Part shown: positions 45,277-55,003 of the stretch, piece after piece | Numbering within the stretch: the first letter of the stretch is position 1 | Layout of the letters: each line of letters starts with the position of its first letter | DNA from: Thalassoglobus sp. JC818 | GTDB taxonomy: Bacteria > Planctomycetota > Planctomycetia > Planctomycetales > Planctomycetaceae | Reading direction: 5' to 3' | Assembly: GCF_040717535.1 (NCBI RefSeq) | Contig: NZ_JBFEFI010000005.1 | Location: forward strand, 372,001 to 436,000 | Length of the DNA stretch: 64,000 nucleotides | Program-made: the position numbers and the translations under genes | The notes under the pieces: generated by a model | The model's input: only the letters and a program-made list of their open reading frames with translations | Database searches by the model: none | What the model was told of the DNA's origin: nothing

Positions 45277-46713
45277 ATGAGTGGTGATTCGCAGATTCTC
45301 TTGGCACTTTCTTTCATCGCGCTGCTGGTCGTTTCGCCAAGCAGCCCGGTTCAAGGTCAGGAAATCGGTACGGAGCCAGTGGCCATCGTTGGCCAACCTT
45401 CTCAACCTGAATCAGTCCCACCCGAGAGCTCTTCTGGCGAGTCCCCGCTCTACAAGGCGATTAGTGAGCTGTTGGATGCAGGTTTTCAGAAGGGGCCAGT
45501 CGAAGCTTCAACTCTCGATGCAATCTACAATCGGCAGCGCAACGAACTCGGTGGCGAATCCAGTTTACTGGACTATGCCTATTCGATCGTGCTGCGAAAG
45601 AACTTTCAGGCTGCCGAAGGTACATCCAAGCTTCAAGAAGCAGCGTCTGCGACCGAACCGGTGTTGCTCGCCCGTGAAGAGTTGATTCGACAGCTCATCG
45701 AAAAAAACAAGTACTCCTCAGCAATTACGGAACTGGAACAACTTTCCAAAATCATCCGATCCATCCCGAAAGAGAACCCTCAGTTTGCTCAAGCGGCCAA
45801 GAGTGCGTACTGGATCGGGATCGCGATTGATTTCCTTCAGAACTCTCTTGGAAATGACTCCATTTCTGCTGAAGCCAAACAGGCCGAAGCGCGTCTGAAC
45901 GAGAACCTCAAAGATCGCTACAGCCTCTATTTCCGGAGTGGACGAGGAGATGCGGCACTCACTCGAAGAAGCCTGCTCGCAGCCATCGAAAAGACCAAGT
46001 CAGCGATTGTCGAAACCCAAACCGAAGAGCTTGAGAAAGCAAAGGAAGAGAGCGAGCAAATCGCCCAGCAGCAAGTCGAACTCGAAGAGAAACTCAACGA
46101 GTTCCGGGACGTCGCCACAGACGATGTCGCTGACCTCGATGCCAAAATCGCCGCGCTGCAGGAACAATACTCCGCCTCTTTGGAAGCCGAAGATTCCATT
46201 CAGACAAACCTCGTTCTAGTTCAGAATGTCATCACCGAGTTGCGAATCAAAATTGACATCCTCAGCACGGAGATTGCCGAGTTGGTCAACGCGAATTCCG
46301 GTCAAAGAATCACATTTCTAGTTCGGAGAATTATCACCACTAAGCGTATTCAGAGAACCGCCTTAGAGGAACAGTTATGGGCGGCCGAGCGAGATTTACT
46401 CGTCATCTCCAACAGCTACGCAACGCTGATGCAAAGCCGTAGCGAGTTGACTGCAGTTGGCCGAAGGATGATTCAACGTCGTCAAGAACTGGCCGGGAAG
46501 TACCAACGACAATCCGCAGGCGCCAGAGCAGAACTGGAGAAGCTCGAACGACTGCAGGCACAAATTGAACGTTCCGAGGAAAACGCGAAAGAGGATGTCA
46601 ATTCGAATCGTCGGGTCAAATCGGCCAGTCGTCGCGTCCGCGAATTCTCCTCGTACTACGACGGATCATTGGCTGCCGAACGATCAAGATTAATTCAATC
46701 TTTGAAACAATAA
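45277..46713 (+). CDS. Exported coiled-coil protein
   Basis: No family recognised. A protein of 478 residues: a signal segment (about 3-28, ending VQGQE), then a helical solenoid-like region (about 50-215) with EELIRQLIEKNKYSSAITELEQL that may form TPR-like repeats, and from about 235 to the end a long coiled coil (EELEKAKEESEQIAQQQVEL, then QIERSEENAK), broken by short loops. It ends at a Ser/Leu-rich helix. It lies 52 bp before the Hint-tailed protein on the same strand, so the two may be cotranscribed. Start: the ATG at 45277 begins the signal peptide. Confidence 0.7.
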   Translation: MSGDSQILLALSFIALLVVSPSSPVQGQEIGTEPVAIVGQPSQPESVPPESSSGESPLYKAISELLDAGFQKGPVEASTLDAIYNRQRNELGGESSLLDYAYSIVLRKNFQAAEGTSKLQEAASATEPVLLAREELIRQLIEKNKYSSAITELEQLSKIIRSIPKENPQFAQAAKSAYWIGIAIDFLQNSLGNDSISAEAKQAEARLNENLKDRYSLYFRSGRGDAALTRRSLLAAIEKTKSAIVETQTEELEKAKEESEQIAQQQVELEEKLNEFRDVATDDVADLDAKIAALQEQYSASLEAEDSIQTNLVLVQNVITELRIKIDILSTEIAELVNANSGQRITFLVRRIITTKRIQRTALEEQLWAAERDLLVISNSYATLMQSRSELTAVGRRMIQRRQELAGKYQRQSAGARAELEKLERLQAQIERSEENAKEDVNSNRRVKSASRRVREFSSYYDGSLAAERSRLIQSLKQ

Positions 46714-46764
46714 CTCACATCAGCACACTCATCGGATGCTCTCAATCCCTCATGGAGACTCCCC

Positions 46765-48636
46765 ATGTCCGTCCGTCATTGGAATCGTTTCATTCTTCTC
46801 GGAATCGTCGCCAGTCTTGCAGGACTCAACTCCCGAGGTAGCCTCTCTGCGGAAGAAGTGGCCACGGATGCAGCATCAGAGCAAACCGAACGGGACCCCT
46901 TCCTGAGCGAGTTTCTCCAGAGTCATCCGGATCACCCGTTAAACCGGTGGGTTTCCGGAGATGTCTGGAACGGGAACGACTGGATGCCGTTTCATCGGGT
47001 CGTAGAGCAAGACGATCGTTGGAACCGTCTCTACAGATACCGTGAAGAGCGCGCCAAGCTTGAAGACAATTTTCGTGACCAACTGTTCCTTGCGGATGGA
47101 TGTCGAGAGCACGGGTTATACGCCGAAGAACGTGCTCATCTGGTCCGGACTCTTCTCATTGACTACAGCTTTCACGAAGCACATGAACGGCTCGGTCATA
47201 TTCATCGAAATGGGACCTGGATCTCTCCCGAACAAGTTCGACGAATGGCCAACGAAGCTGCCCGAACAGAAGAAAATCTCGCAGAATGGGAAAAAGAGAT
47301 CGACAGACTCTCAAGACTCATTTCCCATTGCGCGCCCGGTTCGAAGGCCGAGAAGAAATGGATTGCCGAACTCAACACAATTCGAACTCCCGATGCCATT
47401 CCGGCCCTCGAACGCAACTTTGCTTCAAAAGGTCAGAGAGAAGCGAAGATTTTCCAGGACTGGCTGGGAACGATCGACAGCTATCGAGCATGTGAAGCAC
47501 TGGCTCGCCAGGCAGTGCTTTCTGACTCGGCAAAATTCAGAACTCAAGCTGCGAAGCTGCTGCGGGATCGGCGACCAGAGACTTACGTTCCCTATCTTCT
47601 GCAAGGAATGACGTCGACGACTACGCGTTACCAGTTTGATGATCCTGATTTTGGAACGACGACCGCGTTCAACCCGATCAACACAATTTATCGAGTCGTC
47701 AGTGTTGATTCTTCCGATACAACGATCACGACCACAAGAGAAGTTCGTGTATCAAACGGGGCACTGCCAATTCCAGCGTTGCCCAGAAGACCCGCAAGGT
47801 TGCCGAGAGGACTGGTGGGATGGAATCTTTGGGGTGAGTGGTTTCAACGCGACGAAGTTCCGGTCATCTTCGACTTAACTGAAGCGAATGTTGGTTCCAC
47901 AATTCTAATGAACTATGGCCAAGCGGCAATCGAAACAGGCCAAGACGTGCGTGATGCTCGAATTATGAGGACACTCGCTTCCGCGACTCAAATCGAAGTT
48001 GCAAGACAATGGGAAACTTCGCAAGACTGCTATGACTGGTGGAACGTTCACCAAGAAGTGCAACTTGCCGATGGAAAACTTCAACTCAACGACAACTATA
48101 ATGATGGAACCTGGTACGTAGACAACCGTCGAGGAGAGGCTCTGCGAGTTGATCAAGTTGATACTATCAGAGCAGGATCATGTCTGGTTCCGGGGACTCT
48201 CGTCGAGACGGAGCGAGGTTCGATACCGATTGAAGAAATCGCTGTCGGGGATCAGGTACTCTCACAGGATATTGAAACCGGTGAGATCACATTCAAACCC
48301 GTCCTTCACTGTTCACTAGTTGAAGACACCGAGACAATCGAGATCGTCACATCTCATGACATAATTCGGTGCAGCCTGGGGCATCCCTTCTGGGTGTCAG
48401 GACTGGGATGGAGGCTGGCCAAAGAACTTGAACCGGGAATGTCATTCGTCACTGTGTCGGGTGAAACAAGAGAAATCACCTCGATCACCCCCGCAGAGAA
48501 TGCGCCGGTCTACAATCTGATCGTCGCTGACTTTTCCACCTACTTCGTGGGAGAAGATCTCATTCTGACACATGGTCTGGGTGAACGGAGACCAACCGAC
48601 ATGGTCTACCCGGGAGTGATGCGAAAGTTTGAATAG
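46765..48636 (+). CDS. Exported protein ending in a Hint (hedgehog/intein) domain
   Basis: Protein of 623 residues. The signal peptide (1-29) ends near SLSA. About 440 residues of unrecognised, largely helical sequence follow (about 45-260 with WNRLYRYREERAKL and TPR-like pieces, then a beta-rich region to about 470). The C-terminal ~135 residues are a Hint domain of the pretoxin/PT-HINT class: it opens at Cys473 (SCLVPGTLVETERGSIPIEEI), has GDQVLSQDIETGEI, CSLGHPFWV with the block B-like His, then NLIVADFSTYFVGEDLILTHG with the penultimate His603. Canonical inteins end in HN; here HG is followed by a 19-residue tail and no toxin domain. Start has GGAG before the ATG. Confidence 0.8.
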   Translation: MSVRHWNRFILLGIVASLAGLNSRGSLSAEEVATDAASEQTERDPFLSEFLQSHPDHPLNRWVSGDVWNGNDWMPFHRVVEQDDRWNRLYRYREERAKLEDNFRDQLFLADGCREHGLYAEERAHLVRTLLIDYSFHEAHERLGHIHRNGTWISPEQVRRMANEAARTEENLAEWEKEIDRLSRLISHCAPGSKAEKKWIAELNTIRTPDAIPALERNFASKGQREAKIFQDWLGTIDSYRACEALARQAVLSDSAKFRTQAAKLLRDRRPETYVPYLLQGMTSTTTRYQFDDPDFGTTTAFNPINTIYRVVSVDSSDTTITTTREVRVSNGALPIPALPRRPARLPRGLVGWNLWGEWFQRDEVPVIFDLTEANVGSTILMNYGQAAIETGQDVRDARIMRTLASATQIEVARQWETSQDCYDWWNVHQEVQLADGKLQLNDNYNDGTWYVDNRRGEALRVDQVDTIRAGSCLVPGTLVETERGSIPIEEIAVGDQVLSQDIETGEITFKPVLHCSLVEDTETIEIVTSHDIIRCSLGHPFWVSGLGWRLAKELEPGMSFVTVSGETREITSITPAENAPVYNLIVADFSTYFVGEDLILTHGLGERRPTDMVYPGVMRKFE

Positions 48637-48798
48637 CTGTCAGGCACCATGTTCATGAGCTACGATCAAGCTGCGTCACAAAATGGGCCATCGAGGAATC
48701 TCGAAAATCATGACATCGGCGGCTCCCGCAAGCGCACTCGATAGACAAACTTGAGCGAAATCGATAGCGTCAAAATCTCAACACAAAAGGAGATCTTG

Positions 48799-49713
48799 AT
48801 GAATCGCTCGGTATTGAAGTTTGGTCTGACGTGGCTGGCAGTCGTGTCCGCATTTGTGATCCCGTCGCAGACAGTCGTCGCTCAGGATGACGTTCTCAAG
48901 TTGTGGCCATCGACACCTCCGAACGACGATCGAGAAGTTGGCCCGGAACAAGACTTCACCAAACCTGAAGATCGCCTGATTGCCGGTCGCCGTATTATCA
49001 AGCTCGGCAACGTCTCCACGCCGGAAATGCACGTTTATCTGGCACCTGAAGAAACTCGCAACGGATCATCCGTTGTCATTTGTCCGGGCGGTGGCTTTTC
49101 GATTCTCGCCTGGGATCTGGAAGGAACCGAAGTTGCCGAATGGCTCAACGGGCTGGGAGTCTCGGCGATTGTCTTGAAGTATCGTGTTCCCACGCGCGAC
49201 CTCGATCCGAAATGGCAAGCTCCTGTTCAAGACACACAACGTGCCATCTCAATCACCCGGGCTCACGCTGAAAACTGGGGGCTTAATCCCGATCGCGTCG
49301 GTGTTCTCGGGTTCTCAGCAGGTGGTCATACCGCCGCCCGAGCAGCCATCATGACTGCACGGCAGTACGAGCCTGTTGACGAGTCAGACCAAAAATCCTG
49401 TCAGCCGAATTCGGCCATTCTCATCTACCCTGCGTGGCTTGCGAATGAGTCGGAAGACGGACTTCTTGAGGATTTGAATGCAACTCCAGAAACGCCTCCG
49501 ATGTTTCTCGTTCATGCCTATGACGATCGCGTCAGCCCATTAAGCAGCGCCCTACTCTTCGTTGCTTTAAAGAAGGCCGACGTCCCGTGTGAACTACATG
49601 TCTTCGAATCGGGCGGTCACGGCTACGGATTGCGGCCTGTCGACGATCAACCAGTCACTCGCTGGTCATCACTCTGCTCCGACTGGCTACAGCGAATGGG
49701 CTGGACCGAATAA
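48799..49713 (+). CDS. Secreted alpha/beta hydrolase (esterase/acetylesterase-like)
   Basis: Exported hydrolase of 304 residues: signal peptide (1-29, ending VVAQ), then an alpha/beta-hydrolase fold with oxyanion segment CPGGGFS (95-101), nucleophile elbow GFSAGG (Ser173 at 171-176), acid in HAYDDRVSP (about 254-262) and catalytic His in GGHGYG (about 284-289). These features match the BD-FAE/acetylxylan-esterase-like group (family carboxylesterase/dipeptidase-like); substrate is unknown. Start: ATG at 48799, with AAAGGAG before it, in preference to the frame upstream. Confidence 0.87.
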   Translation: MNRSVLKFGLTWLAVVSAFVIPSQTVVAQDDVLKLWPSTPPNDDREVGPEQDFTKPEDRLIAGRRIIKLGNVSTPEMHVYLAPEETRNGSSVVICPGGGFSILAWDLEGTEVAEWLNGLGVSAIVLKYRVPTRDLDPKWQAPVQDTQRAISITRAHAENWGLNPDRVGVLGFSAGGHTAARAAIMTARQYEPVDESDQKSCQPNSAILIYPAWLANESEDGLLEDLNATPETPPMFLVHAYDDRVSPLSSALLFVALKKADVPCELHVFESGGHGYGLRPVDDQPVTRWSSLCSDWLQRMGWTE

Positions 49714-50254
49714 CGCCTGCAATTGCGCTGGCCGATTTTGGCAGAATTCTCGAAACAATCGACTTGCTTCGGCGTTAGTTTTGTACCCGGAAAAGCGTGT
49801 ACCGGAAGTTACGAATGTCGTCGCTGTCCTTGAATTGTGTTGAGTCCCGCATGGGTGCAACGTAGAATACGTGAGGAGATTTGTTGCATCCTGCAGGATC
49901 GGTGTGTGATGAATCTCCAACCCAAGCATCGACTTAGTTGACTGAAACGGCGCCTGTCAAAGAGCCGATGAACATCACTGGTCACCCGGTTGTCGTTCCC
50001 AATCACGAACCTCAACCCAATGCAAACCACACCTGTTGAAACACTCCCGCCCACCCCTACCTGGGCAACTTCACGCACGAACCGCTCCAATCAAGCACTC
50101 TTACGAGTACGACCATTGGGCGTCCCCACAATAAGCAGTCCCACCAAAAGAGTTTTCGAACTCGTTTGAGAGAACTCTGACTCGCCGCTGAACTACCTAA
50201 AGTAAACGATCCCAGCGAGTTCACTGGCAAGAGCAACTTCCTCAAGGTTTTCCT
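49714..50254. other. Intergenic region without a recognisable gene
   Basis: About 540 bp. Small open frames on both strands overlap and lack starts with ribosome sites. No RNA or clear terminator identified. Confidence 0.4.
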
Positions 50255-52675
50255 ATGAGTCTTTTCTGCCCCAATTCAATCTTGCGATCATTGTTGATCT
50301 GCGTCTCGGGGTCCGTTCTGCTGCTCTCCGCATCCATCTTGAACGCCGAAACAACTCGCAAACGTCCTGATGAAATCAATAAGTTTCTGACAGAACACTG
50401 CGCCGGTTGCCATGAAGGCGAATATTCGGAAGCCAACTTCGACATCACTGCTCTGCAAGCAGACACATCCGATTCAAAAAATCTGGAACGATGGGTTCGC
50501 ATCTATGATCGCGTCGAACAGGGGGAAATGCCTCCGGAAGAAGGTTCCGATCTTTCGGACAGCGAACGTGAGGCATTCGGAGAAAAATTGAGCGGCTGGA
50601 TCCGACAATTGGAAAAACACGAGCGCGAACTGACAGGTCGTGTTCAAGGGAGACGCCTGACGAATCTTCAACTCGAGCGGACCCTGCATGACTTGCTCGG
50701 AATTGATATTCCACTCGCTGAACGAATGCCCGAAGAGCCAAAGTCGAGTGGCTTCACAACTGTCAGCGACGGACAGGCGATGTCCCATTTCCAGTTGCAA
50801 CAGCATCTCGACATTGTTGACCTTGCTTTGGATGACGCCTTTCAACGTGCGCTGTCTCAAAAAGATCTCGAAACGAAGAAGCTGGATGCGAAAGCAATTT
50901 CGAGAACGAATCCGCGTCGCAGGACTCGTGAACCCGAACTAATCGACGGGATGGCTGTCACGTGGTCGGGAACCGTCTCATTCTACGGACGCGTTCCTGC
51001 GACCACGGCACGCGAAGATGGTTGGTATCGATTCACCGTTCGCGCCAAAGCTTTGAACATCCCCAAGCAAAAAGGAGTCTGGTGCTCCGTGCGGTCCGGG
51101 AAGTGTGTCTCGAGTTCATCGTTGCTCTCTTGGGTGGGGGCATTCGAAGCAACCGAAAAATTGGACGAGTGGACGTTTCAGTGCTGGCTCGAAAAAGGCG
51201 AAATGCTTGAAATCCGACCGGCCGATGTCGAATTAAAGAAGGCCCGCTTCGCTGGCGGACAAATCGGAACCGGCGAGGGAGGCCCACAGAACGTCCCCGG
51301 TGTTGCGATTGAAAACATCGTTGTCGATCGCATTCATCTTGGTCCGACCGATCAGGAAATTCGGAAACAACTGTTGGGAGATCTCGAGATCTCTCACAGC
51401 CCGAAAGGTTGGAAGTTCTCGAAAGTCAACAGCGACCAACCACGCCGAGACCTCAAGGAATTGATACTCGAATTTGCCAATCGAGCCTTTCGTCGACCGG
51501 TGACCGAAGACGAAATTGAGCCGTACTTGGACTTCGCGATGGCATCCTACAACGAGAGCAAGAATCTTCTCGACTCAATTCGACTGGGATACCGCTCGCT
51601 GTTGTGTTCGCCAAGATTTCTGTACTTCACCGAGCCTTCCAATCAACTCGACGATTACGAACTCGCGACTCGAATGAGTTACTTCCTCTGGAATTCTCCT
51701 CCTGACGAAGAACTTCTCGATCTTGCAAGTCGTGGGAAGCTGCAGAACGAAGACGTCCTGCGAGATCAGGTGCAGCGAATGCTCGCCGATTCGAAAGCAC
51801 TGAACTTTCTCCCCGATTTTGCTGCGGAGTGGCTCGACCTCTCTGAGATTGATTTCACGACACCCGATCGACGACTGCATCCCGATTTTGACCTGATTGT
51901 TCAGGAATCGATGCTGGAGGAAACCCACACTTTTCTTCAGTACTTGCTCGACAACAACCTCAGCGTCACAAACATCATTCGCTCTGACCATACGTTCCTG
52001 AATGAACGCCTGGCTCGGTACTACGAGATTGACGGAATCGAAGGTGACGAGCTGCAGTATGTCTCGCTCAATCCACAAAGTAACCGGGGCGGACTGTTGA
52101 CTCAGGGCGCTATTTTGAAAGTGACAGCCAACGGGACAACAACGTCTCCAGTGCTCCGTGGTGTCTGGGTTTCTGAGCGGCTCCTCGGCGTCGAGATCCC
52201 TCCTCCCCCTTCGGGAATCCCGGGAATCGAACCGGACATTCGAGGTGCGACCACCATTCGTGAAATGCTCGATAAGCACAAATCCGATCCTTCCTGCGCG
52301 TCGTGCCACAAAGCGATCGACCCACCCGGATTCGTCCTCGAACACTTTGACGCATCAGGAGCCTGGCGAGATCGATATCCTCAACAAAGAGGGAAGAGTT
52401 CCAAGAGTGCAGCCGTCATTGATCCCAGCAACTCGCTTGCATCCGGAGAATCCTTCGACAATCTGGCTGAGTTTCAAGAACTCGTTTGTCAGAATCCCGA
52501 AGGCCTCGCTGAGAATCTCGCCAGCAAACTGCTGACATACGGAACGGGAGCCCCTATCTCCTTCTCAGATCGCGACGAGATCAAGAAAATCGTCGAAGCT
52601 GCTCGCGAAGATCAATTCGGGTTTCGCACAATCGTGGAAGAGGTCGTTGTCAGTGACATCTTCCAATCGAAGTAA
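50255..52675 (+). CDS. Secreted DUF1592 heme-binding protein (second copy)
   Basis: Paralog of the protein at 40928, 806 residues. After the signal peptide (about 10-32, ending NAET) is a heme motif CAGCH (Cys49, Cys52, His53), then [22 protein letters not shown] (about 132-153), [19 protein letters not shown] (about 410-428), [11 protein letters not shown] (about 450-460), [20 protein letters not shown] and [16 protein letters not shown] (about 681-696). The order of domains is the same as in the first copy. A DUF1552 gene follows 76 bp downstream, so this is the second pair in the window. Confidence 0.9.
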   Translation: MSLFCPNSILRSLLICVSGSVLLLSASILNAETTRKRPDEINKFLTEHCAGCHEGEYSEANFDITALQADTSDSKNLERWVRIYDRVEQGEMPPEEGSDLSDSEREAFGEKLSGWIRQLEKHERELTGRVQGRRLTNLQLERTLHDLLGIDIPLAERMPEEPKSSGFTTVSDGQAMSHFQLQQHLDIVDLALDDAFQRALSQKDLETKKLDAKAISRTNPRRRTREPELIDGMAVTWSGTVSFYGRVPATTAREDGWYRFTVRAKALNIPKQKGVWCSVRSGKCVSSSSLLSWVGAFEATEKLDEWTFQCWLEKGEMLEIRPADVELKKARFAGGQIGTGEGGPQNVPGVAIENIVVDRIHLGPTDQEIRKQLLGDLEISHSPKGWKFSKVNSDQPRRDLKELILEFANRAFRRPVTEDEIEPYLDFAMASYNESKNLLDSIRLGYRSLLCSPRFLYFTEPSNQLDDYELATRMSYFLWNSPPDEELLDLASRGKLQNEDVLRDQVQRMLADSKALNFLPDFAAEWLDLSEIDFTTPDRRLHPDFDLIVQESMLEETHTFLQYLLDNNLSVTNIIRSDHTFLNERLARYYEIDGIEGDELQYVSLNPQSNRGGLLTQGAILKVTANGTTTSPVLRGVWVSERLLGVEIPPPPSGIPGIEPDIRGATTIREMLDKHKSDPSCASCHKAIDPPGFVLEHFDASGAWRDRYPQQRGKSSKSAAVIDPSNSLASGESFDNLAEFQELVCQNPEGLAENLASKLLTYGTGAPISFSDRDEIKKIVEAAREDQFGFRTIVEEVVVSDIFQSK

Positions 52676-52751
52676 CAAAGAATAACAACCCGAGACATTC
52701 TTCTCGTCGCCAAGAGATACACCGAAGACAACAGACTACGAGGTAAAACAG

Positions 52752-54044
52752 ATGAGTAAACGAATCTATTTCGGACGCGGGCTGAAACTCAATCGACGCT
52801 CCATCTTGCGTGGTGCCGGCGTCGCCATCAGTCTGCCCTGGCTGACCGCCATGGAGAAAGCGTTTGCTGACTCGAGCACACCTCGCCAGCCTCGACGCTT
52901 CGTCGCAATGACTCTTGGCCTGGGGCTTCTCGGTGAGAATCTGAACCCCAAAGATTCCGGATTCGGCTACACCGCCAGCCCGTATCTCAAACAGCTCGAA
53001 GACATCCGCAACAAGTTCACCGTTGTGTCGGGATCCTCGCATCCAGAAGTGAGCGGAGGACACCGCGCCGAAGCGAGCCTGTTGTCAGCGCAACCGATGG
53101 GTGGAAATGGACAGGGCAAGAACACCATTTCTCTCGATCAGTACATGTCCAAATTCCTTGGACACCAAACCCGGTTCCCTTCACTGGTTCTCGCCAGCAG
53201 CGGAACCAACAGCCCCTGTTACACCGAAAACGGGTCGATGATTCCCGCCGAGGACTCTCCTTCCCGGTTGTTCGAGCAACTCTTCGTTGACGACAGCCCG
53301 GCTGAGCGAGAAAACCAAGCTCAGCGAATTCGTGAGGGACGCAGCATCATGGATCTCGTCATGGACGATTCCAAACGACTGTCGCGTCAGCTTGGTCGAG
53401 GTGATCAACGACGGCTCGATGAGTACCTCACGAGTGTCCGTGATCTCGAGTATCGACTCGCAGCAAATGAAGAATGGGCGAAACTTCCCAAGCCGAAAGT
53501 TGATGCGAAAAAACCGGTCGACATTCGTAACGCGAATGACTTCATCGGAATTCAGAAGCTCATGGCAGACATGGTTCGTCTGGCCATTCAAACGGACTCA
53601 ACTCGCTTCATCACCTATCATCTGGGGGGTTCAGGCGGAGTCGTTCCGCTTGATGGAGTCGACGAAGGTTATCACTCTCTCAGTCACCACGGGCTGGATG
53701 AAGAAAAGCTCTCGCAGTTGGCGATTGTCGAAGCTGCCATTATTGGTGCTTGGGGAGACTTCCTGCGAGACCTTCAGTCCGTCGACGAAGATGGCGAAAG
53801 CCTGCTCGACCGGACGTCTGTCTTTCTGACAAGCAACCTTGGAAACGCATCCAATCACAGCAACCAAAACATGCCAGTCTTACTTGCTGGTGGAAAATTC
53901 CGACACGGCCAGCACTTGGCATTCGATCAGAAGAACAACTATCCGCTCACGAATCTCTATGTGAGCATGCTTCAGCAGGTTGGTCTCGCAACAGATCACT
54001 TCAAGACCAGTTCCGGAACAATGACAGGACTCGACTTCACTTAA
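52752..54044 (+). CDS. DUF1552 family Tat-exported protein (second copy)
   Basis: Paralog of the protein at 43564, 430 residues: Tat-like signal ([19 protein letters not shown]), then [18 protein letters not shown] (about 96-113), [45 protein letters not shown] and [22 protein letters not shown]. It lies 76 bp after its DUF1592 partner, with GAGGTAAAACAG before the ATG. The two domains probably work together at the cell envelope, in a process not known. Confidence 0.88.
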   Translation: MSKRIYFGRGLKLNRRSILRGAGVAISLPWLTAMEKAFADSSTPRQPRRFVAMTLGLGLLGENLNPKDSGFGYTASPYLKQLEDIRNKFTVVSGSSHPEVSGGHRAEASLLSAQPMGGNGQGKNTISLDQYMSKFLGHQTRFPSLVLASSGTNSPCYTENGSMIPAEDSPSRLFEQLFVDDSPAERENQAQRIREGRSIMDLVMDDSKRLSRQLGRGDQRRLDEYLTSVRDLEYRLAANEEWAKLPKPKVDAKKPVDIRNANDFIGIQKLMADMVRLAIQTDSTRFITYHLGGSGGVVPLDGVDEGYHSLSHHGLDEEKLSQLAIVEAAIIGAWGDFLRDLQSVDEDGESLLDRTSVFLTSNLGNASNHSNQNMPVLLAGGKFRHGQHLAFDQKNNYPLTNLYVSMLQQVGLATDHFKTSSGTMTGLDFT

Positions 54045-54099
54045 TCAGAATCCGTTATCGAGGATTCGATGGCCTGATTTCGAAGAGTGCATTGTGCCC

Positions 54100-54624
54100 T
54101 CACTCGGAAGAAGCCAGCTGCAACGGAACCGATGATCTCTTCAAATAGAGGGGATGACCGGGAAGGCCAGCCTTCGTCAACTTCAGGCAATGGAGAGAAC
54201 ACTTCCATTGCTCAAGCTTCTCGAGGAGTTCCCGGCTCCGATCCAAATGAGTCGCATGTGTTCCCCAGCAGCAGATGATCAGATCGCTCCGCTGAACGAC
54301 TTTCTGGATGTACCGGTCGTTGTCGATCCCGACCGGACACTCGTGCTTCTTCATCACTTTAGGATCAGTCGCCCGAAACGCAAACGCGTTCAGCATAGTC
54401 ATTTCGTCAAACTCCCAGTCCCTGGCAAACTGGATACATCGAGCGACAGTCGGGTCGTTCTGCAACTCCGTGGCGGTCGACGGGTTCAGACCAATGAATG
54501 CCACTCGTCGTTGAACTGGCCGGTTCCATGTGCGGGTTAAGGTGTACCGAAATTGCTCGCATTCCGAGTAAATTGCGACGCTCCGAACACCTTCTGCTTC
54601 GTGCTTTTTTTCAACAATCGACAT
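54100..54624 (-). CDS. DUF1643 domain protein
   Basis: Small protein of 174 residues matching the DUF1643 pattern: RRVAFIGLNPSTATELQNDPTVARCIQFAR (about 39-68), FDEMTMLNAFAFRATDP (about 72-88), GIDNDRYIQ (about 98-106), SDLIICCWGTHA (about 112-123) and a final KAGLPGHPLYLKR (about 151-163). A nucleotide-binding or nuclease role has been suggested for relatives; the biochemical function is unknown. It is convergent with the DUF1552 gene. Confidence 0.87.
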   Translation of the reverse strand: MSIVEKKHEAEGVRSVAIYSECEQFRYTLTRTWNRPVQRRVAFIGLNPSTATELQNDPTVARCIQFARDWEFDEMTMLNAFAFRATDPKVMKKHECPVGIDNDRYIQKVVQRSDLIICCWGTHATHLDRSRELLEKLEQWKCSLHCLKLTKAGLPGHPLYLKRSSVPLQLASSE

Positions 54625-55003
54625 AACTCAATTCAGTCTCAGTCAGGCGATCACTTCGCTCAACGAATTCAAAAGCGAATCTGCCTGCAGATCGTGACAA
54701 CTCGTTGATGGCTGAGCAACCTTCGGTAGGTCATTCCGCAAAAGACTGCAGATCGCCTTGCGGTATCGAACGTTGAAGCGTCAAGTTCCTGAAATTTCGT
54801 TGATGTGCGTGAGCGATCACATTTTCAGTTGCGGAATGTGAGTTGAATGGGTCTAGCAAGACGATTCAAGCTGTCCAAAGACATCAGGTTTCGATGATCG
54901 AAAATCGACTCGACTCATGCTAGAATTCCAGATTCGGACGCGATTTCTCACCGGAGGAGGATCTCAACGACTGCATCCTCCTCAATAATTCACTGACAAT
55001 TTT
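54625..55003. other. rimO upstream region with a Shine-Dalgarno-like hairpin
   Basis: GAGGAGGAT (54954-54962) pairs perfectly with ATCCTCCTC (54975-54983) around a 12-base loop. The left arm includes a very strong GGAGGAGG, yet no start codon follows it at a usable distance, and the rimO ATG is another 20 bases beyond the stem. TAGAAT (54921-54926) could be the -10 box of the transcript. The hairpin may influence translation of rimO. No gene in the rest of the region. Confidence 0.35.
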
